Shown here: positions 11,194 to 22,955 of the stretch, piece after piece | Layout of the letters: each line of letters starts with the position of its first letter | Position numbering within the stretch: position 1 is the stretch's first letter | Assembly (NCBI GenBank): GCA_015832175.1 | Contig: WJXW01000011.1 | Location: 1,488,001-1,552,000, forward strand | DNA length: 64,000 nucleotides | DNA from: Paraphaeosphaeria minitans | Lineage: Eukaryota > Ascomycota > Dothideomycetes > Pleosporales > Didymosphaeriaceae | Direction of reading: 5' to 3' | Translations under genes and position numbers: made by a program | The notes under the pieces: generated by a model | What the model was told of the DNA's origin: nothing | The model's input: only the letters and a program-made list of their open reading frames with translations | Databases searched by the model: none

Positions 11194-12852
11194 ATGTCTG
11201 TCTTTTCTCTCGATGCTGCCCAAGGAAATCCGGTCACATCTGACACTGTGGACAAATTATGCTCGCAGCTCGGAGTCAGTATACAAGATTCGGAGAAGGA
11301 TGCCTACACTCGCCTGTTGGCTGTCTTCCACGATGCCAGCGAGCAACTCATGGCGATGGATTGTAACATAAAGCTCTCATTTCGACGAATCCTCGTGCTC
11401 CACTAACAGCGAGACGCAGATTATGTTCCGCAAGTCGACCAAGAACGGTTTCCAAGGGAGAACGTCCATTTCCCCGAAAAATCTAGAAACTCGCACGGCG
11501 CATGGGCATGGAGATGTCGAGTTGTAGATAAGCAAGCTAAGAGTGGGAAACTTCAGGGCAAGAATTTTGCTATCAAAGACAACGTTGCGGTTAAAGACGT
11601 GCCGATGCTCCTTGGTACCAACTTCATCGAGGGATACGTGCCAAATTGCGACGCAACAGTCGTTACACGAATTCTTGAGGCAGGAGGCGAGATCTCAGGC
11701 AAGGCCGTTTGCGAGAACATGTGCCACTCAGCCACAAGCCACTCCTCCGGCACCGGTGTGGTAGAAAGTCCATTCGCGAAAGGGTACAGCTCCGGTGGTA
11801 GCTCGAGTGGTTCGGGTGTGCTTGTCGCCCTCGGCGAGGTTTGGGGTGCGATCGGTGCAGACCAAGGCGGGAGCATACGCGTGCCAGCAGCCAACTGTGG
11901 TATCGTTGGAATGAAGCCTACTTTTGGGCTTGTGCCATACACTGGTAGCGGAAGCAATGAGCCAACGAACGATCACCTGGGCCCCATGACTCGGACAGTA
12001 TTGGACAATGCTGTATTTCTCGAAGCTATTGCTGGTAGCGACAACATTGATGACCGGTCTTTTGCTGCGCCGCGTCCATCCAGGATCCCACAATACAGCT
12101 CAGTTCAGACCTTATCGGGCGACAAGCCGCTTTCTGGGAAGAAGTTTGCTATCATTACTGAGTCACTCTCAACACCAGCAACAGATCCTCGCGTCGTCTA
12201 AACTTTCAAGGTGGCAATATCAAGATTCGAAGCGCTTGGTGCGACCGTAGAGGAAGTTTCAATACCGATACATGCCAAGGGAGCAGCAATCTGGACCGGC
12301 ATCAGCAAATTTGGAGGCTTCCTTGCAAAGACCTCAGGCTCATTTGGCCGAAGAGGTCACCAGATGCTCAGTCTCAACGCTCTTCTCCATCCAATGGCGC
12401 AGGAAAATTGGGACCAGGCCTACGTCTCAACGAAGAACATCTACCTGAATGGTCTGTACGCGGTACAAAACTTTCCATTACTCCTCGCGAAAGCCACGAA
12501 CCTGCCCCGTCAGCTGCGAGATGCGTACGACGCAGCGCTCGACTCATACGATCTTCTTCTGACGCCGACGCTACCTTACGTTGCTTCTAGCCATGCAGCA
12601 CCTGATGCTGCACCCCTTGAGCAGATGAAGAAGCAAGTCGGATTGACGTCCAACACAGCGCCATTCAACCAAAGCGGCCATCCAGTGTTGGCCATGCCCA
12701 TTGGATTGTTGCCGTTGGTTGAAGGACCGGGCGTGAAGGACAATGTCAAGTTGCCGGTCAGCATGCAGATAATAGGAAAGTGGTGGGAAGAGGTGGCGGT
12801 TTACGAGGCCGCTTTTGCATGGGAGAAGTCGAATGATTGGAGAAAGATGTGA
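11194..12852 (+). pseudogene. Amidase-signature hydrolase with in-frame stop codon
   Basis: Exons 11194-11362 and 11420-12852 form one continuous 534-codon frame, except for a TAA at 12199-12201 (codon 317). The amidase-signature core is intact before it: lysine in FAIKDNVAV, serine-rich GGSSSGSG (cis-Ser) and DQGGSIRVPAANCGIVGMKP with the nucleophile serine. After the stop, family sequence resumes at once in the same frame (TFKVAISRFEALGATVEEVSIP) and continues through YDLLLTPTLPY to a normal C-terminus. A stop-to-sense single-base change would restore the frame, and no in-phase intron removes it. Family members hydrolyse amides to acid and ammonia in the cytosol. Either a young pseudogene, a sequencing error, or a truncated but catalytic-core-bearing product. 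Confidence 0.8.
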
Positions 12853-13702
12853 GCAGTGTACGGTACCGAAAGATGGTCAGCAGATACTGGGCCCCTGGAC
12901 CAGTCTCTTCTGGAATTAGTGTCCACAATGCGTATCGCCGCTTCTCGGACCCTCTGCTCATCAGAATGCTGATTGTTTCATACCGCGGTGGTCGACAGGA
13001 AAAACTGAATTTACGTAGTCAATGAATTTCAGGATATACTATTAGATAATACTTCTATTACTGTATCATATGTTGAGTTCTACAGGGTGAGGTGTGCTCC
13101 AAAAGTCCAGTTTTCTGTGTCAGCCACTGTGCACCCAGATGATGGCGTCTACGCAATGTACTTCCTGATCAACAAATTCCCGATTTCGTTATTTTTCTTC
13201 TCTTTCTTCTTCTTTCCATGAATCACTGTGGGTTAGCATGGGAGTGCTGCAGTAAGAGGCAGGTGGTAGTGCGCGAGCACGCGATCGTTTCACCGACATT
13301 CCGCCGAAATGAATTTTGCGGGCGAAGCAGCGGAAGCAGCAAGACTACAAAGTATCGGTAACTGGAGTGGGTAGGTACCTAGCGGATGTAGCGGATCGGA
13401 CCGGTTTCCAGGAACGCACCAGCATTGTGGAGGGTCGAGCGCAGCCGTTTGCATGCAAGTGGTGCGCATTTGTCATGAAGCCATGGACATAGGTACGTTC
13501 ACGTTATCTGGGCCTTTTGGGAATGCGGAAGTTTTCCGTGTATTACTGGTCAAGTGAGGCTCAGGGTGCTGGTGTACCTTCCCGGATCAGGAAATGGGAG
13601 AAGTTGCGTTACGATGGTATAGAATGGAAAGATGCGCCAATATTAGTTGCTCGGGTTGTTTCGTTTCCTCTTGCACGTGCAACAATCGTCCGTTTATTCA
13701 AG
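12853..13702. other. Intergenic, 850 bp
   Basis: Amidase 3' flank and promoter side of the solute-binding protein gene. A pyrimidine-rich stretch (about 13193-13217, TTTTTCTTCTCTTTCTTC) lies in the middle and could be a Pol II promoter element. No gene seen. Confidence 0.4.
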
Positions 13703-14805
13703 ATGCGGTCGTCGATCGCACTCGCCCTTTCAACTCTCGCAGCCACTGCGCTCGGCACCAGTTACGAGAACCGCACTCTTGATGAGATTCATCAGGCTGC
13801 TCTAAAGGAAGGAGATGTCGTCACCCTCTGGCACGGAGGTGATGAGAAGACCCAGCAAGATCGCTTGAAGAAGGCCTTCGAGGAGCGCTTCCCCGGAATC
13901 ACCCTCAACGTGACTGTCGATCTCTCCAAGTACCATGACGGACGCCTCGATGACCAGCTCGCCAACAAGAACGTCTACGTTGACAGTATCATTCTGCAGA
14001 CACTGCACGATTACCCTCGCTGGAAGGATGAGGGCGCTCTTCTGAACTACAAGCCCCGCAACTTCGCCAACGTCGCATCAGAGTTCAAGGATCCCGAGGG
14101 CGCCTACTACGGTTATGCCATCTTAGGGTGGAGTACTTCCTGGAACACCGTCAAATACAATGGCAGCCTCGCCGACTTCTCCGATGCGCTCTTGCCCGAA
14201 TTGAAGGATAAGCTGATATTCACATATCCTAATGACGACGACGCCGTTCTGTATGCTTTTGATCTTGTGTAAGTGTTTAAACCCTATTATTCTATTCATC
14301 AAACCGTCATACTCACTAACACTCACTCAGCGTCAAGAAACTCAGTGTCAAATGGTTTGATGCTCTCATTGCGCAGAACCCAACCTGGGTACGAGGGAGC
14401 GCCACCCCCGGAGATCAGCTCGCCTTGTCCAATACCTCTTACGTCGCCTCCTTCGCCAGTGGCGGATCCAGTGGCCCTAACAAAAACACCTCACGACCGA
14501 CGGATGCGCCATTTGTCACCTGGCCGCAGACGGCAGCCATCCTGAAAGATGCTCCTCACCCCGAGGGGGCCAAGTTGCTCCACAACTACATTCTCAGCGA
14601 TGAATGGCAGTTTGCCAGGACAGGGTGGACAGTAAGGACTGATGCTCCGGCTGATTTCCCAAACATCTTCGAAGAAAAGAACACCAACGTGACCAACTTC
14701 CTTCCCTGGATGCTAGACAGGCCCAACGTCGAGAGGATTCGTTTTTGGTATGAGACGAGGCTTGGGACTGCGCAGGGCATAAGCCCTCTTGATGATGATT
14801 TGTAG
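13703..14805 (+). CDS. Secreted bacterial-type extracellular solute-binding protein
   Basis: Exons 13703-14268 and 14331-14805 give 346 residues; the intron is 62 nt and in phase. The chosen methionine starts a clear signal peptide, MRSSIALALSTLAATALG, although the frame is open further upstream. The mature part resembles periplasmic binding protein type II (Fe3+/thiamine/polyamine ABC-receptor group): DVVTLWHGGDEKTQQDRLKKAFEERFPG, the GWSTSWNTVKYNGSL block and the late PEGAKLLHNYILSDEWQ block. In bacteria such proteins feed ABC importers. Fungi lack those importers, so this is likely a secreted ligand-binding protein, probably of bacterial origin. It has its own intron, so any transfer is old. 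Ligand is unknown. It follows the amidase on the same strand. Confidence 0.82.
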
Positions 14806-15683
14806 ATGCGAAGAAATTCAAATGTAATGCGGGGCGTGGAAAGTGTCAATTCTGTAGATAGCTTTTCCCGTAGAAAACAAATGGAAAGATGCCCCAATCT
14901 AGTAATCCGCCCAGTCAGCCAATTAAGCTGAACTATAAGGCTCACTTACAAAGTCTCGAGGCTGAAGGCCTCAACGTTGCTGAGTTCGCCCGAAGCAGAG
15001 GACGCACAAGTAACTGAGGCTATAAGCATGGCAAGGGGTTATAGAAATCTTATTTCGAGGGGGGTAATGGAGAGAGAGAGAAAGGGTTCAAGCTGTCTAC
15101 TGGAAAAGTGACAAGATATCTGTTACAACTTGTAAGCATTTCCCTACCTATTTTACGGAGCGAAGTGACTGAAGACTTTGAGACTTCAGGCTAATGCCCA
15201 GGAAGAACTTCTGTTCTATGTCATGTGGAAGGTCATACGGCATCATGGTGGTACGCAACGTCGTTCCTAATCTGTATAACTGTGGGACAGACGCTAGAGT
15301 GTGGACCGACTGCTTCGAAGTGAACTGACCCTAGTGCAGCACACTGCACTTAATCTCGTATAATTGGCCTAAGTAGGAGCAACTCAGAAGTCACACACCG
15401 TACTCAGACTTTTAACCCGACGCACGTCTTATACCTAGGACACATGACGCTCGCGTGCCGCCTCCAAAAGAAGTGTCGCGGGACACAAATGCGAATACCA
15501 TCGACGCATCGCGCAACATACTCGTTGCAATTATCTGGAGAAAGGGTTCCGGTATATGAGGGGGTGGCAGTAATGTTGGCGAAGGATGCCGCGTCGCGTG
15601 CACGAACATCGGACATCTGGCGGTCCGGCACCGCCACAGCACGCTAAGAGGCCACCCCTTACGTCAACCAAGGCCGTGGCATC
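14806..15683. other. Intergenic between solute-binding protein gene and transposon
   Basis: No convincing gene. Two frames of about 77 codons oppose each other at 15404-15647 without recognisable features. Base composition is normal right up to the transposon TIR, so mutation has not spread leftwards. Confidence 0.45.
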
Positions 15684-15686
15684 TTG

Positions 15687-15710
15687 GGGCCTGTTCGGTA
15701 GACGTGATCT
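15687..15710 (+). repeat. Left terminal inverted repeat of the Harbinger-like element
   Basis: Matches the reverse complement of 25777-25800 at 22 of 24 positions. Both differences are A on this side against G on the other, the direction expected of RIP-like G-to-A change. TTG precedes it. Confidence 0.85.
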
Positions 15711-15959
15711 GGAGGCTTGATCTCATCTCGATTACTAGATCCAGTTAGGCTCATATTAAGATCACGCCGTGTTTAGTTCAAGCGTAATCTTAACGTTATA
15801 AATAGAAGTCTAATCTAGGAGTAATTAACTAGCTAAATTAAACTCTACTAGTGCTAATAGGATCTACGTTTATACCTATTTAAGCGCGAGATTATAAGTT
15901 AAACTAAATATAAAGTTAAGAAGTCTATCTTACCTAATCTTAGAGCTTTTTAATACTGC

Positions 15960-16233
15960 AATGCTTAGTAGAAAGGCCCTTATAAGCGTTATAGAAGTGT
16001 TAATAGCGACAACTTTAGTGTTAATTAACGCTATAGAGAGGACCGCAGCTCTACCTATAGGCGTAAATAAATGCGTAGAAGATATATGCCTAGGTCTAGC
16101 TTAGCTAGCTAGGTGCCTTATTAATAACCTATATCTATATAAGGAGACGTAACTCTAGCGGAGCACCTTTAAGGCTCTTATTACTTACTATAAATAACAT
16201 ATTAAGGATAGCTAATAAATTAAGGTTAAGGAG
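15960..16233 (+). pseudogene. 5' part of decayed Harbinger transposase
   Basis: Plus-strand frame full of TAA/TAG leading into the retrotransposon insertion point. Its frame continues directly into 23434 once the insertion and its AGGAG duplication are removed. Similarity in this part alone is weak; assignment rests on continuity with the right-hand half. Confidence 0.5.
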
Positions 16234-16689
16234 TGTTAAATCTAAAAGGGTAGCTAATCCTAAAGGGTTAAGGTTAGTTCTTAGGTAAGAGTACTTACAG
16301 AAGGTAGAAGGTTTTATTAATATAATAGTATCTTATAAAGTATAATAAGTTAATAATTTAGTCTACTAGAATCTAAACAATAGATTAATAAACAGATTAA
16401 ATATAAGTATAGAGAGCCTATTCTCGCGTTCCTATATACTAAGTAGTCCCACACATCCCAGAATCCTATATGTCCTAGAGTCCTATATATCCTAGAGTCC
16501 TATATATTCTAGAGTCCTGTGCGGGCGAGTCCCACGCGTCCTAGAGTTCCTATATAGGCGAGGCCTGTGCAGTCCTTAGGACCCTTAGAACCTATAACCT
16601 ATTACCTAACTGCCTAGTTAGCTAACTCTAGTAGACTAGTAGTCTAATAAGCTCGTACCCTACTACTTACGCATAGCTAGATCCTAATA
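16234..16689 (-). repeat. 3' LTR (456 bp)
   Basis: Homologous along its whole length to 17784-18239 and 22956-23428. Begins TGTTAAATCT and ends CCTAATA on the plus strand, a mutated TGTTA...TAACA end pair. Contains three copies of a 17-bp TCCTATAT-TCCTAGAG-type unit. Confidence 0.9.
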
Positions 16690-16704
16690 TTATTTTCCCC
16701 CTCT
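16690..16704 (-). other. Polypurine tract of the gypsy element
   Basis: Minus strand reads AGAGGGGGAAAATAA directly before the 3' LTR. This is the expected place and composition for plus-strand DNA priming and fixes the element's orientation. Confidence 0.7.
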
Positions 16705-16839
16705 AAGCTTAATGTCCTTATAAGTTAACTACTTATAAAGTTATTATCTTATTCTATTTAATATTGCTATAGTTAAGCTAATTATCTTAAAAAAGACTAT
16801 ATTTTTATAATAATTACCTATTTATACTATGCTAAGAAG

Positions 16840-17280
16840 AAATATACTTATTATCTTTCTTCTTTACACTCTTAGTGTACTAACTATATTAAATAAAGAA
16901 ACTAGAAGTGTAAGCCTAAGGAGATCCCTTTACTAGATTATTTAAAAATAAATACTAAAATAGAGAGGTTAGAAAAGTTAGAGGCTAAAGAAGAGGTAAA
17001 GCTCTATATTAAAAAAGAGCTAGCTAAAGTAGCTCTCCTTTACGCCTATTAGGCGCAAGAGAAGATAGTGTGCTTATATAATTAATAAAAGAAATTACAT
17101 TAGAAGAAATAAGAATTATTTAATTATAGTATAAGTACTATAAATAAGTTAGAAGCGCTTAAGGCGTAAAAGGAGTTAGTATAAACTACTACGTTAATAA
17201 ATCCTAACACGCTGTTAGGCGCTAAAGTAATTAACTAGTCTATTTTATAGGCTAGCCCCTATACTAGTAGTAATTCCTAG
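16840..17280 (+). pseudogene. Antisense lysine-rich frame between pol and the 3' LTR
   Basis: Opposite to pol, the plus strand keeps a recognisable but stop-riddled protein pattern: a Cys-containing segment (CTN...KCKPKEIPLLDY), then a Lys/Glu-rich coiled-coil run (KIERLEKLEAKEEVKLYIKK), a QEK/KKL helix and an NTLLGAKV tail. Similar short Lys-rich proteins accompany gypsy-type elements in fungi. Function unknown. Stops fall where CAA/CAG/TGG codons are likely. Confidence 0.5.
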
Positions 17281-20200
17281 GTGCGTCCTAGTTGTTTCTA
17301 GTAGAATTCCTTAATCTTTTACTAACAGTTTCCTAGATTGTTCTTTAGTTCCTAGGTGTTTTCGCTATATAGGTAACCTTTCTACTTAATAAGGTATGTG
17401 TTATCGTGCTAATTATATTCTAGAATTCTTTTAACCTTAAATTTATTTTCTTCCTTAGTCTAGTAGTAGAAGGTGGTTTTAACTAGTGTATTAGGGTCTA
17501 CTAGTTCTAGTAGTAATACGTGAAATACTAGGTGTATCTTTGCATCTAGCGGTAGTTCTAACTTATAGTTTACTAGTAATATTTACTTAGAAATATAAAA
17601 TAGTCTAACCTTAATATAATCTAGTTTCTTGTGTTTTTTTTTCTAAGTTTAAAGGTTCTTTGTAAGTAGATATACTTTATCCCCCTTCTTTAGCTAAGGT
17701 GCCATTTTTCGTTTTCTATTTTAATATAAAATTAATTACTATTAAGCTTTTTTAAGGTTCTTTTAGAGTTGTTAGTGTATTTTTGTTAAATCTAAGAGGG
17801 TAGCTAGTCCTAAAGGGTTAAGGTTAGTTCTTAGGCAGGAGTACTTACAGAAGGTGGAAGGTCTTATTAATATAATAGTATCTTACAAAGTATAACGTGT
17901 TAATAATTTAGTCTACTAGAATCTAAATAATAGATTAATAAATAGATTAAATATAAGTATAAGAAACTTATTCTCACGTTCCTATATACTAAGTAGTCCC
18001 ACACATCCTAGAATCCTATATGTCCTAGAGTCCTATATGTCCTAGAGTCCCATATATCCTAGAGTCCTGTGTAGGCGAGTCCCACGCGTCCTAGAGTTCC
18101 TATACAGGTGAGGCCTATGCGGTCCTTAGAACCCTTAGGACTCGTGACCTATTACCTAACTGCCTAGTTAGCTAACTCCAGCAGACTAGTAGTCTAATAA
18201 GCTCGTGCCCTGCTGCTCACGCGCGGCCGGATTCTAACAATTTTCTTTATATTTTCTACTATATTAATAGCTTCTTTTGCTTTAATTATTATAGGAAATT
18301 GTTAATTAAAGAGATATAGGTGTCTTCTATAGTTTACATAGAATAGTGTATATCCTAATACTACTAATACTTTGTTATTATAGGCTAACTGTGCTATAGG
18401 TAGTAATAAAACCTAGTTATTCTTCTAACTATTATAGTAGATGCGTAGGTACGTTTCTATAGTTTGGTTTATACGTTCTATTTGTCTGTCTATTTATAGA
18501 TAGTAAGCTATTAATAGTTTTTATTTCGTTCTAAGTAGTGCTATAAGCGTTATCTAATAATTTAACGTGAAGAGCTTGTCTCTATTACTAATAATTATTT
18601 TTAGGATTCTATAGTGTCTAACTAGTTAGTCTAGGATAAGAAAAGTAAGTTCCTTTACTATTATTCTTTTAAGACATGGAATAAGCTTAATATACTTAGT
18701 TAGTTAGTAGACTATTACTAGTATACTGTTGTATTTAATTCCTATTATTAGATCTTTAGAGTTTAGAATTCCTGTAATAAAATCTATAGCGATGTTTTCC
18801 TATAGTGCTGTTAGTATTCTAATTGCTTATATCTCTCTATATTTAAAATATATACTATATTTGTTTCTCTAGTATTCTGCACATTTATAGATATAAGTTA
18901 TTATAGCTTCTTTAATTCCTTTAAAGGTGTAATTCCTTTAGATAAGTTCTATTATCTTTGTGATACCTAGGTGTCCATATATAGGGTTATTGTGGTATTA
19001 TTAGATGATCTTAGTCTATAGATATTCTAGAACTTCTTAGTTAATTACTAAAAGTTAATTTAGTTCCACTATTAGTTCTAGAGATCTATCTTTAGCTTTA
19101 CAAAAGATTATAGAGAAGGTTTTTGCCTTTTCTCCTACTAGATTACTTTATTAGCTAAGAGCGTCTGCTCTGCCATTTTCTTTCCTAGCTATATAGATAA
19201 TTTTAAACTTATACTACCTAGTAGTTTATAACTATCTTTATTGTTATAGCGTAAGTTCTTTTATCGTCGTGAACCTTAGAAAGTTCTTATAATCTATGTA
19301 GATTTCTAGTGTTAAGTAACTAAGCGTATAAATCCTCTAGTGCTTTAAAGCTTTAATAATAGCGTAGAGTTCTTTATTATATACGTTGTATCGTGTTTCA
19401 GCGTTATTAAATTTATATAAGTAATAGGCAATTAGGTGCTATTTACTATTACGTTCTTATTTAGCGTAGGCGCCTAGCGTAAGATTGCTAGCGTCTGTTT
19501 TAAAGCGTAATAGTTCATTACTTCTAAAATAAACAAGGATAGGTTCTATAATACATACTATCTTAAGGAGTTAGAATAACATTCTGCACTTATCTATCTA
19601 TTTAAAGGGTACGTCTTTCTTTGTAAAATTTATTAAAGGTATTGTAACTTTTATATAATCTTAGATAAATTATTAATTAAATCCACAGAATTTTAAGAAT
19701 TCTTAGATATTCTTGGCTATCTTTAGTATTAGCTAGTTCTTAATATATTTAACTTTACTTAGTGCTATCTCAATTCCTTCTATAGTAATAATATGTCCTA
19801 GGAATTTAAGTTATTTAACGTTAAACTTATATTTCTTAAATTTAATATAAAGGCATGCTTTGTCTAGTGCTTCTAGTACTATCTATACGTGCTTAGTGTG
19901 GTCTAATTTGTTTTTAGAAAAGACAAGGATATTGTCTATATACGTAATAATAAATATGTCTAGATGTTTATAGAGTACGTTGTTAATAAGTGCTATAAAA
20001 GCTGCTAGTGCATTTGTAAGTCTAAATAGTATAACTTTATACTTAAATAGTCTGTAGCGTAATTAAGACGCTGTTTTCTATTCTTTACCTTTCTTAATTT
20101 GTATAAGGTGGTAACTGTCTCTTAGATCTATTATTATGAATATCTTAGCTTAAGATAGTTAATCTTGTAACTCTATAATATTTAGTAGTAGATATTAGTT

Positions 20201-21900
20201 CTTTATTATTATATTGTTAAGTTATTAGTAGTTAACGTATAGTCTGTCTAATCTATCCTTTTTCTTAATAAACATAAAAGGGCTTACTGCTAGTAACTTT
20301 AATAGTTATATATATTCTTTCTTAAAGTTTATCTTAATAAAATCACGTTCTTTAAGGAGTTCTTCTCCTATCTTACTATATAGTAATCTAAAGGGTAGCG
20401 TCTTCCCTTCTTCTAGGTCTATTATAAGATCTTAGGGTTAATATTCTAGTAGGTTTGCTTTTCCTTCCTTCTCTATAAACATGTGTGTCTATTTCCTATA
20501 CTCTCTTAGTAAAGTGAGGGGTATACTATTATCTTTCTTCTTACGCTTCTTAATCTAGTAGTTCCTGCTAGTGTCTACTAAGGTATATTTCTATTTTTTA
20601 ACTATCTATTATAGTATTATATTGTTAATAACTCTTTTATCTACTATTATTTTTAGTTAATACGTAGGCTTTGCTTATAATATATAATTATAGCGTTTAA
20701 ATAATATTTTCTTTGTACCCTAGTTAATCTGCGGGTTGTGTATTATTAACTAAGGTAATTCTAAGACTAACTTATACTTAGATCCTAGTAAGACATCTAA
20801 AGTAAGTTCCTCTCTATATCCTTAGACTATTATTATAGTAGTAACCTCCTAGTATATCTAAGGTGTCTTAGGCATTAGGGATCTATTTGCAATATAAATA
20901 ATATAGAGTACTTCTTTCTCTAATATTATAAGTTCTGCTTATCTTACTATCTAATAAGATATAAAGTTCTTTCTTACTCTTAAGTCTATAAGAGCTTAAG
21001 CCTATATTCCTTTAAGCTATACTAGTAGCTTAACTAATACTATGCTTACTATAGCATTTAATTTAATAAAAGTGTCTTTTTATCTAAGTTTAAACCTAAA
21101 AAAGACATTTATTTATATAGGTTATAGTTAAGTTCTAGTGCCTAGTATGCGTTTCTAAGCATCTACTTCTATTATTATTCTTAAGTATATAGCTTATGTA
21201 GATTATCTTCTTCTTCTTTCTATAAAGATGTTCTTCTATTTTTCCTCCTATAGTCTTTACTATTCCTGTGTACTAGTTAAATTAGTAGTTCTATTATTAC
21301 TTCTTATATAGGGTAGTTTATAAAGCTGTCTAAATATTTAGCTATATAGTAGTATTTACAGTCTTAGTTTAGACACGTATACTAGTATAGTTGTATATAG
21401 TCTCTGTTAATAAGTATATTATAGTATTTGTTACCCTTTAGCATAAGGTAAGGAAAGTATTTTACTTATTATTTATCCTAGAGGTGTTTATCGCAAGCTA
21501 TAATAGAGTAGTCTATCTATATCTATCTACAGCGTAGTTTCCTTTTAGGTTATTTCTTATTCTCCTCTTTTTCCGCCTTATATTATGCGTATGTTAGTTC
21601 TTCGCAATACATCTACATATAGAATTAGTATGTAGGATTTTAGTAGTCTAGGTAGTACTTTAGTACGTAGTCTAACTTCTTATTTTTATAGAGTTATATT
21701 CCTTTTAGTGCCTAGTAGGGTTCTATATAGTCCTAAACATTTAGTTTATACTTAGGTAATATAGGGTTATCTTCTTCCTGCCTACTTTGTAGGTAAAGAG
21801 TAGGAGATTTTAGTATCTCTTCTATATTTTCTATATTATAGTATACGTTAGAGTTGTCTTCTAGATCTTTGTATAGTTGTGAGTTAGGTAAATCTAATTG
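17260..21900 (-). pseudogene. Decayed Ty3/gypsy pol, split by a solo LTR
   Basis: Minus-strand remnants in order: the RT core with TYIDNILVFSKN (about 19,960-19,900; aspartate-to-asparagine at the catalytic pair) followed by a helix like VLEALDKACLYIKFKKYKF; RNase H (about 19,520-19,230) with TDASNLTLGAY, YNVYNKELYAIIKALK and a YIDYKN block; integrase end (18,550-18,250) with LLPIAQLAYNN; then, beyond the solo LTR, GDKVY-like sequence and a chromodomain-like YLIK-KGYLYSENT (about 17,400-17,330). Stops interrupt every segment. Outer limits are approximate. Confidence 0.85.
17784..18239 (-). mobile_element. Solo LTR of the same family, nested in pol
   Basis: A 456-bp LTR with intact ends TGTTAAATCT and ATTCTAACA. 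It is flanked by perfect ATTTT duplications at 17779-17783 and 18240-18244, so it is an independent insertion reduced by LTR-LTR recombination. Pol-like sequence resumes on both sides: integrase core at 18.25-18.55 kb and the integrase C-terminal/chromodomain part at 17.28-17.78 kb. Confidence 0.88.
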
Positions 21901-21979
21901 CTTACTTTACTTTAGTATAACGTATTAGTAACTAAATAGCGTTATAATAACTTCCTATTCTTTATTAGGTTCTTAGTCC

Positions 21980-22940
21980 TTAATAGTTAGTACATTTAAC
22001 TTAGTTTAATAGACTTTATTCTTTAATTTATAGTTCTTAGCTATATAGCCTAGTTTACTACATATAAAGTATTTACAGGTCTTAGTTATTAATTGTTAGC
22101 TTCTATTAGAGACGCGTTTATTAGGCTGCTTAAGGCCTATTCTTCCTCTTTTTCCTTTGCCTAAGTAGTTAAACTAGACATCTTTTATTAGTTTATATCT
22201 CTAGTAGTTCTTTAGCTATTACTTTTAGATAATTCTAATAGGGTTCTTATAAACTACTTTTGCTAGTTGTCTAAAGCTTATCGCCCTAGAGTTTTAGTAG
22301 AGCTCTTATTGCAATAAAAACTACTCTCTATTAATTCTAATAGTTTCTTTATACAGTTCTTTAAGGTTAGTAATTTATACACTACTACGTAAGAGTTCCT
22401 TATATAGTTTCTATTTAAGTTCTTGTTTATACATATCCTAAAAAGATTTATTATTCTAGTTAAGTTATACAGCGTATCTATAAAACTTAGCTATATACTT
22501 AGCTACTAGTTATTTCTAAGTTATAGTTTAAATCTTTACTTTTATAATAGAGTCCTTATTAGTGATCTTAAAGAATTATTTAAGGCATTTCTTAAAGTTA
22601 TTATAATTCTTAATAATATTAACTATATTAGCGTGCTTATTCGCGTAATTATTGTTATTATTGTTATAGTCTATTCCTAGGTACTTTTTAAGGTAAAAAT
22701 AGATCTATAATTCTATATCTCTTTATATAGATATCGCTGCAAAGATAACCTTTTTTTTATTTTTAAGGGGTTTATTTAAGTTAAAGAAGTAGAGGTTTAA
22801 CTAGAGAATCTAGACGTTAGTTTAAGATTATTTACTAAAGTAGAGATTAGGTTTATACACTTTACTACTATTTTTTATAGGAGTAATCTTAGCAGCACCT
22901 AAAACTATAGAAGAGGTAAGAGTTTGTAAAGTACTTATAT
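21980..22940 (-). pseudogene. Decayed gag with zinc-knuckle remnant
   Basis: At 22083-22036 the minus strand reads KTCKYFICSKLGYIAKNYK, a CCHC knuckle in which the first and last cysteines and the histidine have each become tyrosine through single C-to-T/G-to-A transitions. Position between the 5' LTR and pol fits gag. The rest is too degraded to align by eye. Confidence 0.65.
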
Positions 22941-22955
22941 TAAAGGTGTTTAAGA

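Noticed and set aside
12170..12210. Cryptic 49-nt intron that would remove the amidase stop
   Set aside because: A GTCACT...TTCAAG intron exists but joins the exons out of frame, and it would delete conserved residues.
15050..15110. tRNA-like GGGTTCAAGC word
   Set aside because: No acceptor or anticodon stem can be formed around it.
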